The position numbers and the translations under genes were made by a program. The notes beneath the pieces were generated by a model, which did no database searches, was not told where the DNA came from, and worked only from the letters and a program-made list of their open reading frames with translations. Positions 26,224 to 34,037 of a stretch of DNA of 64,000 bases are shown here, piece by piece (position 1 is the first letter of the stretch; the number at the start of each line of letters is the position of its first letter). The stretch is from the NCBI RefSeq assembly GCF_013388255.1, contig NZ_CP058215.1:2285332-2349331 (forward strand). The letters are read 5' to 3'. Source of the stretch: Methanolobus zinderi (GTDB taxonomy: Archaea > Halobacteriota > Methanosarcinia > Methanosarcinales > Methanosarcinaceae).

Positions 26224-27426
26224 ATGAAATATGTAGTACTCATCGGAGATGGCATGGCAGATGAGCCACTTGAGGAGCTGGAAAATCAGACTGTTCTCCA
26301 GAAGGCCAGTACACCAAACATGGATTATATTACCATGAACGGCCGGGCAGGACTTGCCCGAACGGTGCCCGAAGGACTGCCACCCGGAAGCGATGTTGCC
26401 AACATGTCCATAATCGGCTATGATCCGGAGAAGTACTACTCGGGCAGGGCTCCCCTTGAGGCTGCAAGCATGGGAGTGGAACTCGAAGAGAATGATGTTG
26501 CATTCCGTTGCAACCTTATCACCATCAAGGATGACATCATTGCAGACCACAGTTCGGGACATATCACCAGCGAGGAATCAAAAGAACTGATCGAAAGCAT
26601 CGACTCTGCCCTCGGAGATGAAATTTTTAGTTTTTATCCGGGAATCAGCTACCGGCACTTGATGATAGCAAAAAACGGTCTTGGAGCGGATACCGAATGC
26701 ACTCCCCCCCATGACGTAATTGACGAGAATAGACATAACCACATGCCCCGGGGAAAAGATAGCGAAGTCATAGCCGAATTGGCTGAAAAATCCATGGGAT
26801 TACTGAAAGATCATCCTGTCAATAAAAAGAGAATAGAGGAAGGTAAGAATCCCGGCAATTCCATATGGCTCTGGGGTCAGGGATATGCACCTGCATTCAT
26901 TCCTTTTGAGGAACTCTACGGACTGAACGGAGCAATAATATCAGCAGTAGACCTTGTAAAGGGAATCGGGATCTATGCAGGACTTGATGTGATCGAGGTT
27001 CCCGGTGCAACGGGATACCTGGATACTAACTATAAGGGTAAGGCTGAATACGCCATGGATGCTCTGGAGAATCACGATTTTGTCTTTGTTCACGTGGAAG
27101 CACCCGACGAAGCAGGACATATGGGTGACATGCAGGCCAAGATACAGGCCATCGAGGACTTTGATGAAAAGGTCGTGGGTACTGTGCTTGAAGCCTCTAA
27201 AAAATACGGAGAGGACGTCACCATAATGGTGCTGCCGGACCACCCGACCCCAATAGCACTCAGGACACACACATCCGTACCCATCCCATTTGCCGTCTAC
27301 TCCACTGCCGAAGATAAGCCAGACGATGCAAAGGCCTTTGATGAAGAATCTGTTAAAGAGGGTTCCTTGGGTACTGTTTATGCTGCCGATCTGGTGGGCA
27401 AGTTGATAAAAATGGCAAAAAAATAG
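26224..27426 (+). CDS. apgM: 2,3-bisphosphoglycerate-independent phosphoglycerate mutase, archaeal type
   Basis: The protein has 400 residues from the ATG at 26224, chosen because AGGTGA ends six bases upstream; an in-frame GTG at 26215 lies inside that site. It interconverts 3- and 2-phosphoglycerate using two metal ions and a phosphoserine. Visible parts are [12 protein letters not shown] with a metal-binding Asp, the nucleophile Ser62 in [25 protein letters not shown], and [17 protein letters not shown] with metal-ligand His and Asp near the C-terminus. It serves gluconeogenesis and glycolysis. Monocistronic. Confidence 0.93.
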   Translation: MKYVVLIGDGMADEPLEELENQTVLQKASTPNMDYITMNGRAGLARTVPEGLPPGSDVANMSIIGYDPEKYYSGRAPLEAASMGVELEENDVAFRCNLITIKDDIIADHSSGHITSEESKELIESIDSALGDEIFSFYPGISYRHLMIAKNGLGADTECTPPHDVIDENRHNHMPRGKDSEVIAELAEKSMGLLKDHPVNKKRIEEGKNPGNSIWLWGQGYAPAFIPFEELYGLNGAIISAVDLVKGIGIYAGLDVIEVPGATGYLDTNYKGKAEYAMDALENHDFVFVHVEAPDEAGHMGDMQAKIQAIEDFDEKVVGTVLEASKKYGEDVTIMVLPDHPTPIALRTHTSVPIPFAVYSTAEDKPDDAKAFDEESVKEGSLGTVYAADLVGKLIKMAKK

Positions 27427-27449
27427 GAGGAATTTTTCTCGCCAGGTCG

Positions 27450-27486
27450 TTATATAAGGAGCAATGCTCCTGCTAATTAATTTTTT
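27450..27486 (+). promoter_or_regulatory. TATA box overlapping a perfect 15-base palindrome, then T run
   Basis: TTATATAA (27450-27457) runs directly into AGGAGCA-A-TGCTCCT (27457-27471), a perfect inverted repeat around one base. A six-T run follows at 27481-27486. Two readings are possible: an operator overlapping the hsp20 promoter, with transcription starting near 27480, or the terminator region of apgM, whose stop is at 27426. Both could hold. Confidence 0.45.
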
Positions 27487-27523
27487 GAATCAATCTTAAA
27501 TAGTCTCAATCATAATAGGTGCA

Positions 27524-27553
27524 TGGTGGGTAAAATGGGAGTTCAGCCCACCA
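27524..27553 (+). promoter_or_regulatory. hairpin in hsp20 leader
   Basis: TGGTGGG (27524-27530) pairs perfectly with CCCACCA (27547-27553) across a 16-base loop. It lies seven bases before the GAGGAG ribosome site of hsp20. The stem would form in the mRNA leader and might affect translation initiation, for example with temperature; that is inference. Confidence 0.4.
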
Positions 27554-27573
27554 CAAAATGAGGAGTGATGAAT

Positions 27574-28032
27574 ATGAGATATGGTTTAACACGCTGGAGC
27601 CCTGCCTCCGGATCGGTATGGGATCCAATGGAAGAGTTAAGCAGAATGGAAAATCGTCTTTCAGAGATGTTCGGTGAAGGTGAAAGAGGTAGCTGGATGG
27701 ATTTTGAGACCCTTCGTCCACTGGTGGATGTAAAAGAGGAAGATAAGGATATCGTTGTGAAGACCGATCTTCCCGGCGTCAGCAAGGAGGATGTGGATAT
27801 CAATATCAAAGGTGACAGGATATGGATTACCGCCAATACCCACAGGGAAGCCGAGGAAGAAAAGGAAGGCTATTCCATGAAGGAACGCTCTTTCAAGAGG
27901 TTTGCACGTTCGTTCAGCCTGCCTGCAAATGTCACTGAAGAAGGTGCAAAGGCCAAACTGGAGGACGGAGTGCTCACTGTGACACTTCCGAAGTCACAGC
28001 TTGAGGAAAAGCAAAAGATCATGATAGAATAA
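27574..28032 (+). CDS. Hsp20/alpha-crystallin small heat shock protein
   Basis: The protein has 152 residues. The ATG at 27574 is preferred because GAGGAG (27560-27565) lies eight bases upstream; an ATG at 27568 and a GTG at 27565 are too close. The alpha-crystallin domain spans about 48-150: LVDVKEEDKDIVVKTDLPGV, SKEDVDINIKGDRIWITA, then RSFKRFARSFSLPANVTEEG and the family end motif EDGVLTVTLPK. The C-terminal tail is short. These ATP-independent chaperones form oligomers that hold unfolded proteins. The leader carries a palindrome and a hairpin described separately. Confidence 0.92.
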   Translation: MRYGLTRWSPASGSVWDPMEELSRMENRLSEMFGEGERGSWMDFETLRPLVDVKEEDKDIVVKTDLPGVSKEDVDINIKGDRIWITANTHREAEEEKEGYSMKERSFKRFARSFSLPANVTEEGAKAKLEDGVLTVTLPKSQLEEKQKIMIE

Positions 28033-28235
28033 TTTGGTCTTGCCGATATACGTAAAAACATTTACTTTATTTTATTTTTTAAATGCTTTGAACTGAGCTG
28101 GAGGCATTTATTGTTGCGGCATCAGTAAGAGTTATCATCATACTTTGCTCAGTGGGGGTAACTATCATCATCGCCGCGGATTATCATTACGGATAATGGT
28201 ATTAAAAACCTTCTTTTGATCTCCTTTGCCAACCT

Positions 28236-28585
28236 TTATTCAAAATCTTCATTCTTCTTAGAAAGTGAATCGCAGAGAGAAATGAACGTTTCAGCTATGA
28301 CAATTACTATTGGCGCTATCAGGATGGTATATCCCAGCAATTGGAGAATGAAAGCAACAAATCTCCCGAGACCTGTTTGCGGAACTATATCCCCGAATCC
28401 TATAGACAGAAGTGTAGTTGAAGCCAGAAGATGCTTGAAGGAATTGTGGTAAAACCACCGGCTGCTCCTTCTACAAAATACATAAGGATACCTGATAGTA
28501 CTGTCAGTAACAGTACTATTAAAAGAAATAGAAATATTTTTCTGAAACTCGCACGCAGAATTTCCTTCAATATTTTACATGTCAT
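28236..28585 (-). pseudogene. two-helix potassium channel broken by a 1-base frameshift in the pore helix
   Basis: Reading from 28585, the first frame gives a helix (FLFLLIVLLLTVLSGILMYF) and the pore-helix start VEGAAGGFTTIPSSIFW, then runs off-frame to a stop. Shifting frame by one base at about 28424-28426 restores ASTTLLSIGFGDIVPQTGLG, with the selectivity-filter equivalent SIGFGD, then a second helix (FILQLLGYTILIAPIVIVIA) and the end KKNEDFE. The loss of one G (expected TGGGCT, seen TGGCT) explains it. It is either a decayed ion channel of the 2-TM class or a sequence error. The restored length would be about 116 residues. Confidence 0.75.
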
Positions 28586-28697
28586 GCATTAAAATATAAT
28601 AAGTACACATTAATAAATTGATGTTATTCCACTAAATTGCTAAATGTTAATCATAAAAAACCCAGTTTGAATGTGGCAAAAATGCCAGGATACCAAA

Positions 28698-28943
28698 ATG
28701 GACTACATCATAGAAGAGGAGTTATGGCGTTCAATTCCAGTATACTTTTACTCCTTCTTAATAATAGGGATTTTGAATATGGTAATCGGAACTTTCAATA
28801 TAAAAGGTTCGACAATATTCATCCTAGCATTTCTCCTAACTGTTGTGCATTTTAGAATTATGATCTGGTATAGAAAAAAGGAACATATTGTAGATCCATC
28901 CATTCAGACGATACTTAAACATGCATTTCGGTCTGATGAATAG
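28698..28943 (+). CDS. small membrane protein, uncertain
   Basis: The protein has 81 residues from the ATG at 28698, which has AGGA eight bases upstream; an in-frame ATG at 28671 gives 90. Two hydrophobic helices are visible (VYFYSFLIIGILNMVIGTF and TIFILAFLLTVVHFRIMIWY) joined by a short loop NIKGS, with a charged C-terminal tail. No family is recognised. The codon use and the ribosome site make it more credible than a chance frame, but support is limited. Confidence 0.4.
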   Translation: MDYIIEEELWRSIPVYFYSFLIIGILNMVIGTFNIKGSTIFILAFLLTVVHFRIMIWYRKKEHIVDPSIQTILKHAFRSDE

Positions 28944-29002
28944 TGAAATGCGCCAACAACATTATCTACCCACAATACCGTTACTTCCCTGAGGAATGAG
29001 CC

Positions 29003-29764
29003 GTGAAGATGGAAGCTTTTACTGTTGAGAATGTGCCTCTTATCAAAGAGGGAGACGACATCGCGTCAATCATCTGTGACAATGCAGAAATTAAGGATTA
29101 CGATATCATAGTCATTGCTTCCACTATAGTCGCCAAGTCCGAAGGCCGGGTTTTCAGGCTGGAGGACATCGAAGCCGGCGAAAAGGCAAAAGAAATTGCT
29201 TCAAGACATGATCTTGACCCAGAATTCATACAGGCGGTCCTTGACAGAAGCAATGAAGTGCTCATGGAGTTTCCAATACTGCTTGTGGAGACAAAGAACG
29301 GTCACGTTTGCATTAAGGCAGGCATTGATGAATCCAATGTTGAAGGAGGATACCTTGCAGACTTGCCGGAAGATCCGGATTCCAGTGCCGAGAATATAGG
29401 AAAAGCAGTGGAGATGAACACCAGTAAGAAGGTGAGCGTCATTGTGACAGACACCAACGGAAGGGCTTTCAAGATAGGACAGACAGGAATAGCTGTCGGT
29501 CTATACATGATACACCCCATCCTGAACTGGGTAGGCAAGAAGGACCTCTTCGGGAATGAACTGGAGATAACACAGGAAGCCGTTGCCGATGAGATTGCAG
29601 GTGCTGCAAATCTGCTGATGGGAGAAGGAGACGGCGGTTGTCCGGTTGTCATTATAAGGGGTCTGAAACTGCGTTCCGAAGATAGCACATCAGTAAAAGA
29701 GATGTACAGAACTGACAGGGAAGATCTCATAAAAAAAGGACTTCGCTGTCTCAGGGATTCCTGA
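29003..29764 (+). CDS. cofE: coenzyme F420-0:L-glutamate ligase
   Basis: The protein has 253 residues from a GTG at 29003, with GAGGA about eight bases upstream; an ATG at 29009 is the alternative. CofE adds L-glutamates to F420-0 using GTP. Signatures are IIVIASTIVAKSEGRVFRLE, then CIKAGIDESNVEGGYLADLP, VSVIVTDTNGRAFKIGQTGI with metal-binding Asp, and GNELEITQEAVADEIAGAAN. F420 carries the electrons of the methyl-oxidation branch of methanogenesis in this organism. No other cof gene is adjacent. Confidence 0.94.
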   Translation: MKMEAFTVENVPLIKEGDDIASIICDNAEIKDYDIIVIASTIVAKSEGRVFRLEDIEAGEKAKEIASRHDLDPEFIQAVLDRSNEVLMEFPILLVETKNGHVCIKAGIDESNVEGGYLADLPEDPDSSAENIGKAVEMNTSKKVSVIVTDTNGRAFKIGQTGIAVGLYMIHPILNWVGKKDLFGNELEITQEAVADEIAGAANLLMGEGDGGCPVVIIRGLKLRSEDSTSVKEMYRTDREDLIKKGLRCLRDS

Positions 29765-29791
29765 GAAGTATGATACTAATTATATAAGTAT

Positions 29792-30241
29792 TCAGAATGG
29801 AATATTTACTACTTCAACATCCGCATCGGCAAAGAAATCCAGCGCATCAGTATCAGGATATGGCTGTATGTAAACTACTTTTTTGATATTGGAATTGATT
29901 ATCATCTTTGCACACAGAATACATGGCTGGTGTGTGCAGTAAAGAGTTGCAAAATCAGTACTAACACCGTGTATTGCAGCCTGTATGATGGCGTTTTGCT
30001 CTGCGTGGACCGCCCGGCATTTCTCATGACGGGTACCGGACTCTATATTGTTCTGCTGTCTTATGCAGCCTATATCCAGACAATGTTCCATATTGCGCGG
30101 TGCACCGTTATAGCCCGTGGAAAGGATCCTTTTGTCCCTTGCAATCACAGCACCTACCCTGTTCCTCAGGCATGTGGAACGTTTGGCAACAACAGTGGCG
30201 ATCTCAAGAAAATATTCGTCAATGCTGGGTCTGTCGGTCAT
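29792..30241 (-). CDS. deoxycytidylate (dCMP) deaminase
   Basis: The protein has 149 residues. The zinc site is complete: HAEQNAI (His and the catalytic Glu) and HQPCILCAKM (two Cys ligands). An extra Cys/His-containing insert, MEHCLDIGCIRQQ with the later HEKCRAVHAE, is typical of dCMP deaminases of the ComEB type. It converts dCMP to dUMP for thymidylate synthesis. The ATG at 30241 lies 23-32 bases from the box at 30264-30273 (AGTATATATAAG region), so the mRNA is probably leaderless. It is divergent from secF. Confidence 0.92.
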   Translation of the reverse strand: MTDRPSIDEYFLEIATVVAKRSTCLRNRVGAVIARDKRILSTGYNGAPRNMEHCLDIGCIRQQNNIESGTRHEKCRAVHAEQNAIIQAAIHGVSTDFATLYCTHQPCILCAKMIINSNIKKVVYIQPYPDTDALDFFADADVEVVNIPF

Positions 30242-30345
30242 CGCTTAAGAGAGACAGTAAGTAGTATATATAAGTTGTAGTGTATGGATTGACAACTACT
30301 TTATTAACAACGGGAGATTTTGAAAATAATTATGGAGTCTTTAAA

Positions 30346-31248
30346 ATGGAAGTCGGTTTGACTGAACGCCTGGATTCGTTTGTAAGAAATCACAGCGATC
30401 GCCAGCTTGCGACAATACCGCTTGCCATATTCCTTGTATCGATAGTTGTACTTGGAATAGTGTTTGTAAGCAGTGGCGCACCTGTGAAACTCGGAATGGA
30501 GTTTGAGGGAGGAACACAGATATCGGTAGCAAGCCAGGAAACTGCCGCATCCCTTGAACAGAAATATGCCGACTATCCGATAGTTGACGCCCGCCAGGCC
30601 GGATCACGTGTGATCATGCAGTTCGGACCAATGGACAACGAACAGCAAAGCGAGCTTGTACGGGATGTGACATCCACCTATTCCAGTGTTGAGATCAAGC
30701 AGGTAGGACCGGTATACGGAGCAAGCCTGCAGCAACAGGCCGTACAGGCTGTAATAATATCTTTCATAGGAATGGCCCTTGTGGTATTCCTGATATTCAA
30801 GACATTCGTACCGTCTGTAGCGGTCGTACTTTCCGCGCTTTCCGACATACTGATAGCAGCAGCATTTATGAACGTGGCAGGCATCGAGCTGTCCCTTGGT
30901 ACAGTTGCAGCCCTGCTTATGCTGATCGGTTATTCTGTGGACAGTGACATACTGCTCACAACAAGAGTGCTAAAGCGCAGAGGAACACCCCAGGAGAACA
31001 TCTCAAACGCAATGCACACAGGTATCACGATGACAACGACAACACTTGCAGCACTTGTTGTAATGTACCTGGTTTCCACATACTCATATGTGCTCAGTCC
31101 GTCCCTCACGCAGATAAACCTGCTCTCGGACATATCCATTGTACTGATATTCGGACTGCTGGCAGATCTTATGAATACATGGTTGCTTAACACATCGATC
31201 CTGAGATGGTATGCAGGTAATCAGGGATCAAGGAGGCGAAAGGCATGA
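30346..31248 (+). CDS. secF: protein export protein SecF
   Basis: The protein has 300 residues from the ATG at 30346; the longer frame reads through the promoter. It has six membrane helices: one at about 20-38, a large outside loop with LGMEFEGGTQISVASQ (the GGTQ motif of SecF), then five helices including SVAVVLSALSDILIAAAFMN and LLMLIGYSVDSDILLTTRVL with the conserved D1-type IGYSVDSDI. SecDF uses the ion gradient to pull translocating proteins outward. The stop overlaps the secD start by four bases. The order secF-secD is the archaeal one. Confidence 0.95.
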   Translation: MEVGLTERLDSFVRNHSDRQLATIPLAIFLVSIVVLGIVFVSSGAPVKLGMEFEGGTQISVASQETAASLEQKYADYPIVDARQAGSRVIMQFGPMDNEQQSELVRDVTSTYSSVEIKQVGPVYGASLQQQAVQAVIISFIGMALVVFLIFKTFVPSVAVVLSALSDILIAAAFMNVAGIELSLGTVAALLMLIGYSVDSDILLTTRVLKRRGTPQENISNAMHTGITMTTTTLAALVVMYLVSTYSYVLSPSLTQINLLSDISIVLIFGLLADLMNTWLLNTSILRWYAGNQGSRRRKA

Positions 31249-32942
31249 ACGGTGATGAGGACCAGAAAAGTCTCTTAAAAGACATCAGGGTCATAGTATT
31301 CATAATAGCGATACTGGCTTCCATTGTCTTCATCCAGCCCGGATATTCCTCAGAGGAAGGTTTCAATACAGGTCTTAACTACGGACTTGACCTTGAGGGC
31401 GGATCATGGCTGCAGATCAGGCTGCAGGGTGCTGTAGCGCAACTGGATGCAGATAATGAAGAGCTTGCACAGACTGTCCTGCAGAATGGTATTGATGATA
31501 CCGTGGAAATCCGGCAGATCGATACCAATAACGGAGGACTTACTGTCACATTCACCACACCTGCACAGCTTTCAAGTAACCATATGGACCAGCTTGGTGT
31601 GGGAGAATCCACGATAACAAGATCTGACAATACCACACAGGTCATTTTACATACATCCGAGTCCACGCTTATCACAACCTATCTTACAGATGCCCTGAAC
31701 GCCGAGGTAGTTCCACTTGCGGTCGAAAACGGCGTGGAATACGAGATCAGGACCGCTGTATCGGAGGAAGAGCTCCAGCAGTTGATGGAAGAGGTCGGAG
31801 GAAATATAGTCACCGATGACCAGGGCACTCCTATCTACAGGGAAGGCGTCAGGACCGAGACAAGAGACCTTACAAAACAGATACTAAGCGATAAACTGAA
31901 TGCACTGGGACTTAAGGACATCCCTGTCACAACCGTAGGCGAGGATTACATTCTTATTGATTTTGCAGGCATCGACCTTGCAACTGCTAAGGATATCGCA
32001 GAAAAACCCGGTAAGTTCGAGATACGCATCATCACAGAAGGCAACGAATCAAGACACGTGCTGTACGGTGATGCGATCCAGAGCGTCGGTATCGCGGGAT
32101 ACAACGATAACGACGGTCAGTGGTATACTCCCTTCACACTCACTGATGCAGGAGCAGAGGCACTTCAGGAAACTGCCATAGATACCGGAGCAACAACGAA
32201 CCCTATGGCTCACAACCTTGTCATGTACCTTGATGACGAGGAGGTTTACAGTGCACCCCTGAGTCCGTCGGCTGCCGCAAGGCTTGAACAGTACCCTATA
32301 TACTCATGGCAGGCTTCCACCGGAGGAGACGAGGAAAGTCAGGCACAGGCTGAACAGTTGCAGATACACCTGCGTGCAGGTGCGCTTCCTGTAAATGTGG
32401 AACTTATGGGTTCGGGACATGTGGACGCATCCCTTGGTGCCCAGTTCAAAAGCCAGGCAGTTATCGCAGGGTTGCTTGCACTGTTTGCAGTTGCATTCGT
32501 TGTTTACAGGCGCTACCATAAGCCAGAGATACTCATACCAATGGTGGGAACCTCTGTCAGTGAGGTTATCATGATCCTTGGTTTTGCAGGTGCCATCGGC
32601 TGGCAGCTCGACCTGCCCAGTATCGCAGGTATTATCGCGGTAATCGGTACCGGTATTGACCACCTTGTGATCATCACGGATGAGGTGCTCTATGAAGGAA
32701 AGCTTCCTCCAAGAAAAGTATATCTTTCAAGGATAACAAAGGCATTCAGCATAATATTTGCCGCCGCAGCGACAACTATCATTGCCATGTCACCACTTGT
32801 GGTAATGGGATTCGGAGCCCTCAAGGGATTTGCCATTACGACTATCGTAGGTGTGTTGATAGGCATACTGATCGCAAGGCCGGTATACGGGAAGGTTATC
32901 CATGAGATACTCGAATCAAGAGCAAGTAAAACTGCTGAGTAA
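31245..32942 (+). CDS. secD: protein export protein SecD
   Basis: The protein has 565 residues. The first helix (VIVFIIAILASIVFIQPGY) is followed by GLNYGLDLEGGSWLQIRL, the archaeal form of the SecD GLDLxGG motif, and then a long outside domain (about 60-395). The last part has five helices with EILIPMVGTSVSEVIMILGF and GIIAVIGTGIDHLVIITDEV, the conserved intramembrane Asp region. It works with SecF as an accessory motor of the Sec channel. It is translated by ATGA coupling with secF. Confidence 0.95.
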   Translation: MNGDEDQKSLLKDIRVIVFIIAILASIVFIQPGYSSEEGFNTGLNYGLDLEGGSWLQIRLQGAVAQLDADNEELAQTVLQNGIDDTVEIRQIDTNNGGLTVTFTTPAQLSSNHMDQLGVGESTITRSDNTTQVILHTSESTLITTYLTDALNAEVVPLAVENGVEYEIRTAVSEEELQQLMEEVGGNIVTDDQGTPIYREGVRTETRDLTKQILSDKLNALGLKDIPVTTVGEDYILIDFAGIDLATAKDIAEKPGKFEIRIITEGNESRHVLYGDAIQSVGIAGYNDNDGQWYTPFTLTDAGAEALQETAIDTGATTNPMAHNLVMYLDDEEVYSAPLSPSAAARLEQYPIYSWQASTGGDEESQAQAEQLQIHLRAGALPVNVELMGSGHVDASLGAQFKSQAVIAGLLALFAVAFVVYRRYHKPEILIPMVGTSVSEVIMILGFAGAIGWQLDLPSIAGIIAVIGTGIDHLVIITDEVLYEGKLPPRKVYLSRITKAFSIIFAAAATTIIAMSPLVVMGFGALKGFAITTIVGVLIGILIARPVYGKVIHEILESRASKTAE

Positions 32943-32958
32943 GACATAAGGTGAGGAA

Positions 32959-33999
32959 ATGAGAGACATATGGACCGTAAAGTACAGGCCCTCAAAACTC
33001 GATGACATTGTTGGCAATGAAGGATCCATTGATACTATGAGGAAGCTCATACATTCAAAGAATCTTCCTCACCTTGTCCTTTACGGGCCTGAGAACACCG
33101 GTAAGTCATCCGCTGCCTTTGCCATGGCCAGCGAGATATATGGAGATGATTACCAGCGGAATTTCACCTATTTTAACGCATCTGACTTTTTCGAGCAGGG
33201 AAAACGCTACATTGTCAGGGATAAAAGGTTTGTCCGTATAATCGGAACAGATGATCCAAAAAAGATAAAGAAGAGTGTTATCTCCATTTTCAAGGAAGTT
33301 GTCAACGAATATGCAAGTATGGGGCCCCTGGATTCGGATTTTAAGGTAATATTCATAGACAATGCCGAGTCACTGAATTCCGATTCCCAGCATGCCCTAA
33401 GAAGGATTATGGAAAAGTATACTGCAACATGCAGGTTCATACTTTCCACCACACAGGCTTCAAAGCTCATTTCCCCCTTACGCTCAAGAGGCCTACAACT
33501 CTTCTTCACGCATGTATCCGATGACAAGCTTGAAAAGTTCATAAGGGATATAGCTGACAGGGAAGGTCTTTCGCTAAGCGATGACGGAGTCTATGCAATC
33601 GGCTACCATGCAAAGGGAAATATTGCAAAGGCGCTGCACACCCTGCAGCTTGCATCCATAAGCTCGGACAACGGGACCATCGGTGCACAGGAGATATATG
33701 ATGCCACCTTCATGGAAAAATCAGATAATATAACCCATCTTTTCAATGCGGCAGTATCAAAGAACATTCTGGATGCCCGAAAAGCCATTGATGCCCTGAT
33801 ACTCGAAGATGGCATGTCCGGACAGGAGATACTCCTGAAGCTGTACCAGATGGCAATCGATTCCAATGAAAGCGACCCTGTGGTTGCACAATGGATCATT
33901 AAAATGGCTGATACCGACTTTTATATGACAGAGGCGGCTAACGAAAGAATACAGCTCGAAGCACTTGTTGCCGGTTTCAACCAGCAGATCAGCTCCTGA
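32959..33999 (+). CDS. replication factor C small-subunit homologue with altered Walker B
   Basis: The protein has 346 residues. The AAA+ clamp-loader layout is clear: WTVKYRPSKLDDIVGNEGSI at the N-terminus, Walker A GPENTGKS (43-50) and FIDNAESLNSDSQHALRRIM. The Walker B motif is DNAE (134-137), with Asn where clamp loaders have the catalytic Glu. The usual SRC box is SRG (ISPLRSRGLQL). The C-terminal collar domain is present. It probably forms part of the RFC pentamer that loads PCNA, as the second small subunit known in Methanosarcinales, but may bind ATP without hydrolysing it. GAGG precedes the ATG; secD ends 16 bases upstream. Confidence 0.87.
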   Translation: MRDIWTVKYRPSKLDDIVGNEGSIDTMRKLIHSKNLPHLVLYGPENTGKSSAAFAMASEIYGDDYQRNFTYFNASDFFEQGKRYIVRDKRFVRIIGTDDPKKIKKSVISIFKEVVNEYASMGPLDSDFKVIFIDNAESLNSDSQHALRRIMEKYTATCRFILSTTQASKLISPLRSRGLQLFFTHVSDDKLEKFIRDIADREGLSLSDDGVYAIGYHAKGNIAKALHTLQLASISSDNGTIGAQEIYDATFMEKSDNITHLFNAAVSKNILDARKAIDALILEDGMSGQEILLKLYQMAIDSNESDPVVAQWIIKMADTDFYMTEAANERIQLEALVAGFNQQISS

Positions 34000-34037
34000 A
34001 AAGCCAAAATCTATCAGAAACAATCTATCTGGTGCAA

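Noticed and set aside
28095-28200. Hydrophobic stretch readable as VAASVRVIIILCSVGVTIII ending in a stop
   Set aside because: There is no start codon in frame after the upstream stop and no ribosome site. It might be a gene remnant, but the evidence is too weak.
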